Shown here in pieces: positions 56,223 through 64,000 of a DNA stretch of 64,000 nucleotides. The notes under the pieces are model-generated. The model worked only from the letters and a program-made list of their open reading frames with translations. It was not told where the DNA came from and did not search any database. Source of the DNA: Echinimonas agarilytica (GTDB lineage Bacteria > Pseudomonadota > Gammaproteobacteria > Enterobacterales > Neiellaceae); the NCBI RefSeq assembly GCF_023703465.1, contig NZ_JAMQGP010000009.1, positions 62,001 to 126,000 of the forward strand. Reading direction: 5' to 3'. A program made the position numbers and the translations under genes. Position 1 is the first letter of the stretch. The number at the start of each line of letters is the position of its first letter.

Positions 56223-56678
56223 TTAATCAGACCACGCATGAGCTGCACGTTCGTCACTCGCCCTTGCATCCAACCAACGTTCTCCGTGCGCTGTTTGCTC
56301 TTTCTTCCAAAACGGCGCACTGGTTTTCAAAATATCCATAATGAAGCGAGCGGCCTCAAACGAAGCATCTCGGTGAGCTGAGCTCACACCGACAAATACG
56401 ATCGGCTCACCGGGTTCTAACCGTCCCACCCGATGGTAAATATAAATGCGACCTAACGTCCAACGCTCATTCGCTTGATCTGCAATGTCGGATAACGTGC
56501 GTTGTGTCATTGCTGGATAATGCTCAAGCGTTAACGCAGTGACAGTGTCATCCAAATTATGATTTCGAACCTGCCCTATGAAAGTGACGATCGCGCCGGA
56601 TGCGGTGTCACCCGACAACCATTGCTGCGCTTCTAAAACGTCAATCCAACACTCTGCCACATCAATTTTGACATTCAT
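56223..56678 (-). CDS. moaE: Molybdopterin synthase large subunit MoaE
   Basis: This 151-aa catalytic subunit takes sulfur from MoaD thiocarboxylate to form molybdopterin. Typical elements are GAIVTFIGQVRNHN, LTLEHYPAMT, YIYHRVGRLEPGEPIVFVGVSSAHR and a C-terminal PFWKKE with the active-site Lys. It starts 2 nt after moaD and closes the operon mobA-moaB-moaC-moaD-moaE on minus. Confidence 0.95.
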   Translation of the reverse strand: MNVKIDVAECWIDVLEAQQWLSGDTASGAIVTFIGQVRNHNLDDTVTALTLEHYPAMTQRTLSDIADQANERWTLGRIYIYHRVGRLEPGEPIVFVGVSSAHRDASFEAARFIMDILKTSAPFWKKEQTAHGERWLDARASDERAAHAWSD

Positions 56679-56680
56679 GA

Positions 56681-56929
56681 TTAACCGCCTGTGACCGGCG
56701 GAAACATCGCCACTTCATCGCCGTCTTGAATCATGTCGTCATCGCCAGCAACTTGCTGGTTAATTGCTATCAGCAAGGTGACGTCTTCAACAGCTTTTTG
56801 AATCGCCGAATTTTGCTGGCCGGCTTGTAATTTCAGATCACCAGCGGTGATTGGTAAAACAACGTCTATCTCTACAGCAGACTCACCGACTGATTCTCGC
56901 AAGCTTGCAAACAACAAAACTTTCATCAA
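56681..56929 (-). CDS. moaD: Molybdopterin synthase sulfur carrier MoaD
   Basis: This 82-aa ubiquitin-like protein ends in PPVTGG, the Gly-Gly tail that is adenylylated and thiocarboxylated. [10 protein letters not shown] near the start and [14 protein letters not shown] at the end are family motifs. Its ATG overlaps the moaC stop by 4 nt. Confidence 0.95.
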   Translation of the reverse strand: MMKVLLFASLRESVGESAVEIDVVLPITAGDLKLQAGQQNSAIQKAVEDVTLLIAINQQVAGDDDMIQDGDEVAMFPPVTGG

Positions 56930-57399
56930 ACGCTCCAGCTTCCAGTTTTCCCGCCTTCTTTTCGCAGCACACGAATCCCTTCGATTCGCATTGCTGGGTC
57001 AGCCGCTTTACACATATCGAACAGTGTCAATGCAGCAACCGAGCAAGCCGTTAGTGCTTCCATTTCGACACCAGTTTTACCCGAAAGTTTGCACATGGCC
57101 TCAATGCGGATGCGACCGTTGGCGGGATCAGGGGCAAGATCAATCGCAACTTTCGTGAGCGCCAAAGGATGGCAGAGCGGAATAAGGTTTGAGGTTTGTT
57201 TAGCGGCTTGAATACCGGCAATCCGAGCTGTAGCCAACACATCGCCTTTTTTATTGTGCTGGTCAGTGACTGCATTTAGCGCATCGCCTGACATGTAGAT
57301 ATAGCCTTCGGCAACGGCGGTTCTTTGTGTTTCTTGCTTTGTGGTGACGTCCACCATATTGGCTTGGCCCTGCGCATTTAGATGACTTAACTGAACCAT
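56926..57399 (-). CDS. moaC: Cyclic pyranopterin monophosphate synthase MoaC
   Basis: MoaC converts the product of MoaA into cyclic pyranopterin monophosphate. The 157-aa protein contains [39 protein letters not shown] with the conserved His, and [24 protein letters not shown] with the catalytic Lys/Asp region nearby. It directly abuts moaB. Confidence 0.96.
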   Translation of the reverse strand: MVQLSHLNAQGQANMVDVTTKQETQRTAVAEGYIYMSGDALNAVTDQHNKKGDVLATARIAGIQAAKQTSNLIPLCHPLALTKVAIDLAPDPANGRIRIEAMCKLSGKTGVEMEALTACSVAALTLFDMCKAADPAMRIEGIRVLRKEGGKTGSWSV

Positions 57400-57924
57400 T
57401 TATACATCTACCACTTTAATATGAGGTGCGAAATTGCATGGTTTATGGCGACTATCCAATTGTTCATGCAAAATCTTTGTCCATGCTGTTTTACAGGCGT
57501 TGGTGGAACCTGGCATACAAAAAATGGCAGTCTGATTGGCAAAGCCGGCAACGGCACGAGACTGGACTGTGCTAGTACCAATCTCACCATAAGAGATATG
57601 GCGAAACAATTCACCGAAGCCTTCAATATCTGTATCAAAAAGGGGTTGTAGTGCTTGCGGTGTATTGTCTCGAACCGTAAAGCCAGTGCCGCCTGTGGAT
57701 AAGACTATTTGAACCCTAGGATCTGCAATCCACTTTGAGACGATTGCGCGCAATTGATACACGTCATCTTTACAAATATGCTTTTCGATTATTGTGTGGC
57801 CTGCGTCCTGGGCGCTCTGAACAAGATATTGCCCAGATGTATCCGTTTCTTCGCTACGCGTATCAGATACGGTTAAAACAGCGATATTGAGTGGTTTTAG
57901 CTCTGAACTGGCATGATTGCCCAT
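57400..57924 (-). CDS. moaB: Molybdenum cofactor protein MoaB
   Basis: From ATG at 57924, which has AAGGA 7 nt upstream, the product is 174 aa (E. coli MoaB 170). It contains NIAVLTVSDTRSEETDTSG and LSTGGTGFTVRDNTP, the molybdopterin-binding motifs shared with MogA. The final helix and FAPHIKVVD-type end fit MoaB. It is thought to adenylylate molybdopterin. Confidence 0.93.
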   Translation of the reverse strand: MGNHASSELKPLNIAVLTVSDTRSEETDTSGQYLVQSAQDAGHTIIEKHICKDDVYQLRAIVSKWIADPRVQIVLSTGGTGFTVRDNTPQALQPLFDTDIEGFGELFRHISYGEIGTSTVQSRAVAGFANQTAIFCMPGSTNACKTAWTKILHEQLDSRHKPCNFAPHIKVVDV

Positions 57925-57951
57925 GAAAAAATCCTTTGTCACAAATTTCAA

Positions 57952-58503
57952 TTAACGATAAGCCGATAGACATTGCTGCCACTCATCGGGTGTATTGGCG
58001 TTATTAAGCTGCATTCTATCGGGTACGTCGATACTAAGCGATTTTTGATTCGCTAACCAATGCTTCATTGACCAATGCCGATGTTGAACGGAATTCAAGC
58101 AATGTGTGGCTATTTCAATATGTTGAGCAGAGGATGGAATATATATTGGAAGCCAACATTGGTTAGCATAACAGGGAAGCTGAGCGCTTCTGCCTTGCGC
58201 AATGAGCTGTTTGAGTAAGTTGGGGCTTAGCAGCGGCATGTCCACTGGCGTTACCAACCAATCTACACTTGCATTCATAGATAAGGCAGCATGAATGCCC
58301 GCCAAAGGGCCTTGTTCACTATAGATGTCTTCTATGTCTTCGCCACTGAGCCAAACGCGTTTTACGCCTGATTGCTGAAGGAGTGAGCACATGTGCTGCT
58401 TGAGCGAAATGCCTTGAATTTGCAACTCGCTTTTGGGCGAGCCCATTCTAACAGAACCTCCTCCGTTAAGTACTAACCCATGTACTTCCCGTTCTGACAT
58501 CAT
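57952..58503 (-). CDS. mobA: Molybdenum cofactor guanylyltransferase MobA-like
   Basis: From ATG at 58503 or 58500, with AGGAAG upstream, the product is 182-183 aa. It has the nucleotidyltransferase start VHGLVLNGGGSVRMGSPKSE (L-x2-G-G-x4-RMG-x2-K) and a TPVDMPLLSP segment with the metal-binding Asp. MobA adds GMP to molybdopterin to give the bis-MGD cofactor. The product is somewhat shorter than E. coli MobA (194 aa). It heads the moa operon here. Confidence 0.88.
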   Translation of the reverse strand: MMSEREVHGLVLNGGGSVRMGSPKSELQIQGISLKQHMCSLLQQSGVKRVWLSGEDIEDIYSEQGPLAGIHAALSMNASVDWLVTPVDMPLLSPNLLKQLIAQGRSAQLPCYANQCWLPIYIPSSAQHIEIATHCLNSVQHRHWSMKHWLANQKSLSIDVPDRMQLNNANTPDEWQQCLSAYR

Positions 58504-58639
58504 TCTTCCTCTGGCGATTTTGACAGGCATCATAGGCTAGCCGTGATTCGGTGGCTAGGGCGTGTGAGCGTTCAAGTATGAGTTTTGTCGCAATACATAC
58601 TACTTTATCCGCTAACCATTGAGGAGCCCCCAATTTCAT
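58466..58639 (-). CDS. Candidate 57-aa ORF overlapping the mobA start
   Basis: Starts with ATG at 58639, preceded by AGAGG, and ends inside mobA. The product (MKLGAPQWLADKVVCIATKL then ILERSHALATESRLAYDA) has a plausible helical composition but no recognised family. The overlap of 38 nt with mobA could mean coupling. Coding status is uncertain. Confidence 0.3.
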   Translation of the reverse strand: MKLGAPQWLADKVVCIATKLILERSHALATESRLAYDACQNRQRKNDVRTGSTWVST

Positions 58640-58705
58640 GACCTCTGCTTTGCCTCATTGACCAACGAACGCTGTTAAAATCAAAACAGCAAAGACTAAC
58701 GCGCT

Positions 58706-59800
58706 CTAGTAGTCCACCCCAACACCTACCACCATTCGATAGTCGTCAGAATCTGGTAGCTCGCCATCTTGATCGGGTTGCGGCTTGTCGATACGGTCCC
58801 AAACGAATGATAAATCTAAATCTAAGTATTTCGTTAATTCAGCGGATAACGTAGACACGAAGTGATGCGTATAGCGCCCTGATGCCTCATTGACAAAAGT
58901 AACGCTATAGCTGGTTTCCCAATCAAGGTCATCCGTTAGCTCGCGATCGTAATGGGTTGAAAACGTAAATGCAGGTGTATCTTCGCTATCCTGCTTACCT
59001 TCTTCGACGGAATTAAATTGCGTGGTTTGATAGCCGAGCGTGGCCGCAACGTCCCATTCAGTGACATCGTCATCAATAATCGTATAACCCGCACCAACAC
59101 CATAAGTGGCTCGATAATCAATGTTTTGGAATTTGTCCTTGAAGATCTCGAGCTGAACAGGTCGAAAGAAGAAAGCGCGGGTTAAATATCGGTCATAGGT
59201 ACCCGTCAAGCGATGGTTGTTGGCGCTTTGCTCGTCCTCTTTGGTGGATACATATCCGATGTAATCAAAAATACCGCGTGTATTGGCACTTCTTCTTTTG
59301 ATATTTGCCGTAGCATTGTACTCGGCCTCGTCACTGTTACCTTGTTTGACTGTGTAACCAAACGATGCTTTGTAGCTCCATTGCGACAGTTTTTTACTGC
59401 CTCGAGGCGCCACCGACACGACCCTTCCGGATTGCACTGACACGTCACCTTTCGTTGTTCGAACAATGGTATTGTTGCCATCTTTGACCAGTTGCCCTAC
59501 AAGTATTCCTTGAGATTCAGTGAATACACCAAATTTCCCTTTGCCGTATATCACCTTGATATCTTTCCATTTAAGCGATAAATCACCGAGTTTGTCGCTA
59601 TCAAATTCAAGGCGCTCTTCGTACATACCGATAATATCGCCTTTGAGCCACTCTCCCGAGGTTAGCTGAACCCAACTCATATCGAGCTCACTCGGTGCTG
59701 GTGGCGTCCAAGATTCTTCTGCTTTCGCAGCAAAGTACATAGTCAATACCAGAAGGAAAGATAAAACGCGAATCGCTTTGTGTTTAATCGGAACAGTCAT
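58706..59800 (-). CDS. DUF481 family outer-membrane protein
   Basis: From ATG at 59800 the product is 364 aa with a signal peptide (FLLVLTMYFAAKAEES). An N-terminal domain (about 25-140) is followed by a DUF481 beta-barrel (about 145-364), with alternating aromatic strands such as SYKASFGYTVKQGNSDEAEYNA. The C-terminus VVGVGVDY ends in an aromatic, as barrel proteins do. The function is unknown; YdiY is a related E. coli protein. Two strong strands contain paired Thr/Tyr. It is divergent from the PilZ gene across about 400 nt. Confidence 0.86.
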   Translation of the reverse strand: MTVPIKHKAIRVLSFLLVLTMYFAAKAEESWTPPAPSELDMSWVQLTSGEWLKGDIIGMYEERLEFDSDKLGDLSLKWKDIKVIYGKGKFGVFTESQGILVGQLVKDGNNTIVRTTKGDVSVQSGRVVSVAPRGSKKLSQWSYKASFGYTVKQGNSDEAEYNATANIKRRSANTRGIFDYIGYVSTKEDEQSANNHRLTGTYDRYLTRAFFFRPVQLEIFKDKFQNIDYRATYGVGAGYTIIDDDVTEWDVAATLGYQTTQFNSVEEGKQDSEDTPAFTFSTHYDRELTDDLDWETSYSVTFVNEASGRYTHHFVSTLSAELTKYLDLDLSFVWDRIDKPQPDQDGELPDSDDYRMVVGVGVDY

Positions 59801-60196
59801 CAACACGCACCAAAAACAGAAATAGAGAGATGATATTTATGAGTTTAACTCTGAATGTTATTTTTTTTAGTAAAATAACTTGCAGTCAAGAATGCTGCTT
59901 ATTTATCTAGGTTTATTAAGTTTAATATCACAGGATTAAACTTTTGCTGTCTATTATATAACTGTTTTTATTAAGTTTAATTTTAATTAAAAATGAAACA
60001 TACACATGCTAACTTTCTCTTTTCAAACTTAGGCAGATTTCAATATTGTTTGCTACACTTGTCTCAGTTTTGTGACACACTCTTCATTCACTATATAGAG
60101 AACATTGAGTGTTAATAGCTTTGCGGCTAACTGAAACAAAGACATGGTTGTCGACAATGCCCAACTACCAGTCAGGGTTTTAATATGGAGATTAAA
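59801..60196. promoter_or_regulatory. AT-rich divergent region between DUF481 and PilZ genes
   Basis: No gene is seen in this roughly 400-nt gap. It is strongly AT-rich (runs of T and A at 59860-59990). The bases just before the PilZ start, TATGGAGATTAAA, supply its ribosome-binding site. No operator was recognised. Confidence 0.4.
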
Positions 60197-60595
60197 ATGG
60201 AAAGCTTTACTTCTCAGGCAGTGGAGTCCAGAAGTTCAGATCGCGTATCCATTGCCAAAGGCGTGATCAAAGCAACCCTTCCCCCCCCAGCTGTTTGGAA
60301 TTGGTTTACTGATATTTCTGAAGTTGCCATTCTGAATTTTTCTAAGTCGGGTTTAGGTATTGAGGCACCCAAGCCTTTAAGTGACCAAATAACCATTAGA
60401 ATTAAAGATTTAAATGGCCATAGTCAGCTCGTTTCAGGTGCAGTCCGACACCGAAAACGCACCTTAACTGGCTATTATTACGGGGTTTCTTTTGATGCAA
60501 TTACGCCTTCATTGTCGCGTCTAATTGAGGCATTAACCCCCCCAAAACGCCCTTCCTACACCTCTTCTCAAGTCGTTTTTCAAAAAGCGATTTAG
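60197..60595 (+). CDS. PilZ domain protein
   Basis: This 132-aa protein starts at ATG 60197, with GGAG 6 nt upstream; a shorter-spaced ATG at 60185 is part of that site. It contains RSSDR (residues 12-16) and LNFSKSGLG, matching the RxxxR and D/NxSxxG c-di-GMP-binding motifs of PilZ. A middle strand pair (SQLVSGAVRHRKR) and GVSFDAI fit the PilZ barrel. It probably binds c-di-GMP. C-tracts of eight and seven bases at about 60281-60288 and 60537-60543 could slip. A terminator follows. Confidence 0.82.
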   Translation: MESFTSQAVESRSSDRVSIAKGVIKATLPPPAVWNWFTDISEVAILNFSKSGLGIEAPKPLSDQITIRIKDLNGHSQLVSGAVRHRKRTLTGYYYGVSFDAITPSLSRLIEALTPPKRPSYTSSQVVFQKAI

Positions 60596-60604
60596 TGAGC
60601 TAGC

Positions 60605-60630
60605 AAAGCCTCTATGCATAGGGGCTTTTT
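60605..60630 (+). terminator. Intrinsic terminator after the PilZ gene
   Basis: AAAGCCTCTATG / CATAGGGGCTTT with one T-G pair and a T-run. It is almost the same as the hairpin after zapC. Confidence 0.88.
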
Positions 60631-60667
60631 GGTCACGTTAATTGTTTTGAGATCTTCATCATTGAAT

Positions 60668-60679
60668 GAAAACGTTTTC
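60668..60679. promoter_or_regulatory. LacI-type operator 1 upstream of GPH-GH94
   Basis: GAAAACGTTTTC is a perfect 12-bp palindrome with the CG centre usual in LacI-family sites. It lies 70 nt before the transporter start. Confidence 0.55.
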
Positions 60680-60691
60680 TAAGGTGAAATT

Positions 60692-60705
60692 GCAAGCGCT
60701 TTCAT
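60692..60705. promoter_or_regulatory. LacI-type operator 2 upstream of GPH-GH94
   Basis: TGCAAGCGCTTTCA (60691-60704) has the AAGCGCTT core of LacI-family operators for beta-glucosides or related sugars. It is 12 nt after operator 1 and could overlap the promoter. Confidence 0.5.
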
Positions 60706-60749
60706 TGGTAATGGAACTCATTATCAGGGCAGTGATGGAGAGATAAGAC

Positions 60750-62093
60750 ATGGAATCACGCGATAGCCAATTAAGCCTTCGTGAAAAAATCAGTTATGCC
60801 GTTGGCGATACTGGCTTTAACTTCTTTTGGAAAAACATCGAAGTGTACTTGATGTTTTTTTATACCGATGTTTTCGGCATCTCAGCTGCTGCTGCTGGCA
60901 CAATGTTTTTAGTCACTAAATTGATTGATGCGTTTACTGACCCCATGATGGGTATGCTTGCTGACCGAACCCAATCAAAGCTTGGACGTTTCCGCCCTTA
61001 CCTGCTCTGGGGAGCTTTACCTTTGGCTGCTGCTGGTGTTTTGACCTATACAACTCCCAATCTTGGTGATGACGGCAAATTGATCTGGGCGTACTGTACC
61101 TATATTTTCATGATGCTGGCCTACACGTTTGTCAATATTCCATATTCTGCAATGCTGGGTGTGATCACTGGCAACACTCAACAACGAACTGTTTTAACGA
61201 GTTATCGATTTGTTGCTGCATTTACTGGCGGCATTGTTGTGACTTGGTGTACTCCTAAGCTCGTTGACTTGTTGGGCCAGGGAAACGAAAAACTTGGATG
61301 GCAGCTTGCAATGGCTTGTTATGGGGTGGCCGCTGCGGCTCTTTTCGTATGGAGCTTTTTAAATACTAAAGAAAGAGTTGTACAAGTAAAATCTACTAAT
61401 AATACGCCACTGCAAGATCTCAAAGATTTACTGTCTAATCGTCCATGGTTGGTTTTATTCGCCCTAGGCTTGGTTGTGATTATGACGATCTCCTTGAGAA
61501 ATGCTGCTTCTGCTTATTATTTTAAATATTACTTGAATCAAGCTGAACTCATGGGGGCATTTCTTACAGCGACCATGATTGCGTATGCCATTGGCGCTGC
61601 CGCAACTCCCATGCTTACGCGTCTGATGGATAAAAAGTCGTTATTCATTGTTTTGATGAGTTTGGTCGCTTTGCTCTCTGCGGCTATGTATTTTGTACCG
61701 CCTGATTCTGTCACTTTGGTGTTTGTATTCGGCGTCTTAATTTCGCTGGCTTTGGGGCCGAAATCTCCACTGGTATGGAGTATGTATGCTGACACGGCAG
61801 ATTACTCAGAATGGAAAACGGGACGCCGAGCAACAGGGCTTGTGTTCTCTGCGGCCACATTTGCACTCAAGTTAGGCGGCGCTTTAGCGTCCGCAACCAT
61901 TGGTTGGATGCTGGCATCTATGGGTTACGAAGCAAATCAAGTGCAAACCATCGAGGCCACCAACAGTATTGTGTTGCTTGTTACCGCAATCCCCGCATTT
62001 TTTGCTGCTGTGGCAGCTCTAATCGCCACGAGATACAGCCTGAGTAACACTCAGCTTGTTCACATTCAGAAGGAACTTGTCGCTCGCTCATGA
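60750..62093 (+). CDS. GPH-family sugar:cation symporter, second copy
   Basis: This 447-aa transporter has twelve predicted helices and the same landmarks as the one at 34553: ISYAVGDTGFNFFW, YTDVFGISAAAAGTMFL, DPMMGMLADRTQSKLGRFRP and WSMYADTADYSEWKTGRRATG. GGAGAG lies upstream of the ATG. Its stop overlaps the ATG of the GH94 gene by 4 nt, so it probably imports the disaccharide or sugar acid that the phosphorylase then cleaves. Two LacI-type operators lie in the leader. Confidence 0.92.
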   Translation: MESRDSQLSLREKISYAVGDTGFNFFWKNIEVYLMFFYTDVFGISAAAAGTMFLVTKLIDAFTDPMMGMLADRTQSKLGRFRPYLLWGALPLAAAGVLTYTTPNLGDDGKLIWAYCTYIFMMLAYTFVNIPYSAMLGVITGNTQQRTVLTSYRFVAAFTGGIVVTWCTPKLVDLLGQGNEKLGWQLAMACYGVAAAALFVWSFLNTKERVVQVKSTNNTPLQDLKDLLSNRPWLVLFALGLVVIMTISLRNAASAYYFKYYLNQAELMGAFLTATMIAYAIGAAATPMLTRLMDKKSLFIVLMSLVALLSAAMYFVPPDSVTLVFVFGVLISLALGPKSPLVWSMYADTADYSEWKTGRRATGLVFSAATFALKLGGALASATIGWMLASMGYEANQVQTIEATNSIVLLVTAIPAFFAAVAALIATRYSLSNTQLVHIQKELVARS

Positions 62094-64000
62094 ATCATTC
62101 TTCTTCTAATTCTTCGTCTTCGTTGGTTGATTTTGATGCCAACGGTGCTGTATGCCGTTTGAAGTCGCCAACAGCAATGCCTCTGGCCAGCAGCTATTTG
62201 TGGAATAAACACATGATGATGCAAGTTAACTGCCGTGGCTACATCGTGTCTCGATTTATGCAGCCAGAACCGACCGCGTATTCTCATGCGCCAAACCTCG
62301 AAGCCAAAACGTTTATGCAGCCGGAGCAACCCTACTATGCCCATCACCCTGGTCGTTTCGTTTACATAAAAGATTTAGAACGCGACAAATTATGGTCTGT
62401 GCCATATGAACCTTGTCGTCATGAGGGGGCAGAATATTCAATGGAAAGCGAAGCCCATTGCATTACATGGCGCATCTCACTTGACGAAATTGAAGTGGTT
62501 TGGACGTTGTTTTTGGCCACAGATTTAGCCGCTGAATATTGGACGCTTCGTATCGTCAATCATTCCGATGGTAAACGAAAACTTTTGGTCACACCCTACT
62601 TCTCGGTAGGCTATATGTCATGGATGAATCAATCTGCCCATTTTGACGTACAGCTCAATAGCATTGTCTGTGAATCTGTGACGCCATACCAAAAGGTCTC
62701 TCAATACTTCGACAATAAAGAGTTATTAGACACTACATTTTTATGGGCAAGTCGAAAACCCGATGCTTGGCAAGTTCATCAGCATAACTTTGAGGGTGAA
62801 GGTGGCTTACATAACCCTTCAGCACTCTCCAAGCCCAAACTCGATTGTGATGATGCACGCTATGAAACTCCGGTTGCAATTATGCAATACAAAGTCACGC
62901 TGGAGCCGAAACAACAAACGGAGGACTATCGGTTTATATTTGGGCCGGCTAAAAGTAAGCGGCACATACAAACCTTAATTAAACATTTCCAAGCACCGGA
63001 TCATTTCCAACATAGACTTTCAGATGCATTGGATTATCAGCAGCTAGCTGCCACAAATCACTTAAGTTGCCCAGATCCGCTAATGAGCAGTTTTGTCAAT
63101 CATTGGTTGAGTCGACAGGTGCATTATCATGGTGATGTAAACCGCCTCACCACTGATCCTCAAACTCGAAACTTTTTACAAGACACCATGGGGCTTTGTT
63201 GGCTTAACGGCGCAAAAGCCCGTGATAATTTTGTGTTAGCTTTGTCTCAACAGCATTCAAGCGGCGCAATGCCAGATGGAATTTTGCTGAACGATACAGC
63301 CACACTGAAATATATCAACCAAGTGCCGCATACCGATCATTGTGTGTGGTTGCCACTTTGTTTGAAGCCCTACTTTACCGAGCATAATGACTTTGAATTT
63401 TTGAATCTTGAAATTCCATATTCAGACTCTGATCAATCAGTGACCGTGTTGGAACATGTATCTCGTGCTATGGATTGGCTTGTGGCGCAAACTGACCATC
63501 GACATTTAAGTTATATTGCGCAAGGCGATTGGTGTGACCCTATGAACATGGTCGGATATAAAGGTGTCGGGGTATCGTCGTGGCTAACCGTTGCCAGTGC
63601 CTACGCATGTGCAACTTGGGCAAATATCTGTTTACAGACAGGTCATACAGACCTGGCAGAGAAATATCGTGCCCATAGCGATGATTTTAACGCAGCTTTT
63701 AACACCCATTGCTGGACTGGTGATTGGTATCATCGAGGCATCAGCGATGACGGTATAGCATTCGGTACGCCAACCGATGGTGAAGGACGCATTTTCTTAA
63801 ACCCCCAAACATTTGCGCTGCTTTCTGGTGCAAGCTGTGATGAAAAATCGGCAAAAATGTTAGAGGCCGTTTCCACTTATTTGGAAACACCATATGGTTT
63901 GCAAATGCTTGCGCCTGCTTATACTCGCATGCATGAGCACGTGGGGCGTGTGACGCAGAAGTTTCCGGGCAGCGCAGAAAATGGTTCGGTGTATAACCAT
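62090..64000 (+). CDS. GH94 disaccharide phosphorylase, 3' end outside window
   Basis: The frame starts with ATG at 62090, inside the transporter stop, and is open to the last base (637 codons), so the C-terminus is missing. The N-terminal beta-sandwich-like region is followed by a helical catalytic part with FLQDTMG, MPDGILLNDT and QGDWCDPMN. GH94 enzymes phosphorolyse beta-linked disaccharides to a sugar 1-phosphate. The usual GDWND motif is GDWCDP here, with Asp near residues 480 and 483. I recall this Cys variant from cellobionic acid phosphorylases, but could not verify it. Cellobionate or another sugar acid is therefore a candidate substrate, not a firm call. Confidence 0.8.
   Translation, partial: MNHSSSNSSSSLVDFDANGAVCRLKSPTAMPLASSYLWNKHMMMQVNCRGYIVSRFMQPEPTAYSHAPNLEAKTFMQPEQPYYAHHPGRFVYIKDLERDKLWSVPYEPCRHEGAEYSMESEAHCITWRISLDEIEVVWTLFLATDLAAEYWTLRIVNHSDGKRKLLVTPYFSVGYMSWMNQSAHFDVQLNSIVCESVTPYQKVSQYFDNKELLDTTFLWASRKPDAWQVHQHNFEGEGGLHNPSALSKPKLDCDDARYETPVAIMQYKVTLEPKQQTEDYRFIFGPAKSKRHIQTLIKHFQAPDHFQHRLSDALDYQQLAATNHLSCPDPLMSSFVNHWLSRQVHYHGDVNRLTTDPQTRNFLQDTMGLCWLNGAKARDNFVLALSQQHSSGAMPDGILLNDTATLKYINQVPHTDHCVWLPLCLKPYFTEHNDFEFLNLEIPYSDSDQSVTVLEHVSRAMDWLVAQTDHRHLSYIAQGDWCDPMNMVGYKGVGVSSWLTVASAYACATWANICLQTGHTDLAEKYRAHSDDFNAAFNTHCWTGDWYHRGISDDGIAFGTPTDGEGRIFLNPQTFALLSGASCDEKSAKMLEAVSTYLETPYGLQMLAPAYTRMHEHVGRVTQKFPGSAENGSVYNH

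Noticed and set aside
58504-58705. Molybdenum cofactor riboswitch before mobA
   Set aside because: I could not recognise the conserved paired elements, and the strand also contains a small open frame.

Overview
The window reads as a chromosomal segment of a marine, aerobic gammaproteobacterium of the Alteromonadales type. The evidence is the gene content and order: a 180-kDa NAD-glutamate dehydrogenase, pyrD-zapC, rlmL-glutaredoxin-uup-DUF3466-rmf next to fabA and a LonH-type protease, and a cbb3 oxidase block followed by fnr, uspE and ttcA. Large TIGR01782-like TonB-dependent receptors and glycoside (GPH) transporters also fit. Base composition is moderate and I saw no phage structural genes, plasmid replicon or CRISPR array. 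The species cannot be fixed from sequence alone.

Layout. 1-3160: a YCF48/BNR protein, cut by the window edge, with an RND/MMPL exporter. 3360-10766: gdhB-like, pyrD, zapC and a degenerate HNH-like protein. 10833-20013: a GntR/FCD regulator facing a 1 kb gap, then two large paralogous TonB-dependent receptors. The gap contains a decayed plug-domain remnant of a third receptor. 20101-21058: two unidentified small ORFs and four identical tandem initiator tRNA genes on the minus strand. 21154-27544: rlmL, a small thioredoxin-fold protein, uup, a DUF3466 protein and rmf. 27605-30420 (minus): fabA with a FabR-type operator, a LonH-like protease coupled to a small Cas2/SinR-like protein, and a 63-aa protein. 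30508-34388: a diguanylate cyclase, a short tyrosine recombinase and a broken PEP-CTERM gene. 34553-39359: a GPH transporter, a DPP-IV-like peptidase, YajQ and a lipoprotein.

39557-49462 is a respiratory block: ccoNOQP, a terminator, ccoH-ccoI-ccoS, a TauE/SafE-like membrane protein, fnr, uspE and ttcA. Together these build a high-affinity terminal oxidase, export copper for its maturation, sense oxygen and thiolate tRNA. 49492-54825 holds mixed housekeeping genes: DUF2987, a Bax-like hydrolase, a LysE exporter, cobB, a YeeZ-like reductase, a TerB-like protein and guaC. 54986-58503 is molybdenum cofactor synthesis: moeA converges on mobA-moaB-moaC-moaD-moaE, with no moaA in the window. 58706-60595: a DUF481 outer-membrane protein and a PilZ protein. 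60750-64000: a second GPH transporter translationally coupled to a GH94 phosphorylase that runs off the right edge, behind two LacI-type operators.

The most interesting signals are the receptor remnant at about 11955-12260, repeated ATTGTTAACAAT palindromes around the receptor cluster, the LonH/small-protein pair, the recombinase with nearby inverted repeats beside a broken PEP-CTERM gene, and the GH94 gene with a GDWCDP active-site motif. I did not find a complete, clearly novel multi-gene system. No database search was possible, so all names rest on recognised motifs, length and gene order.
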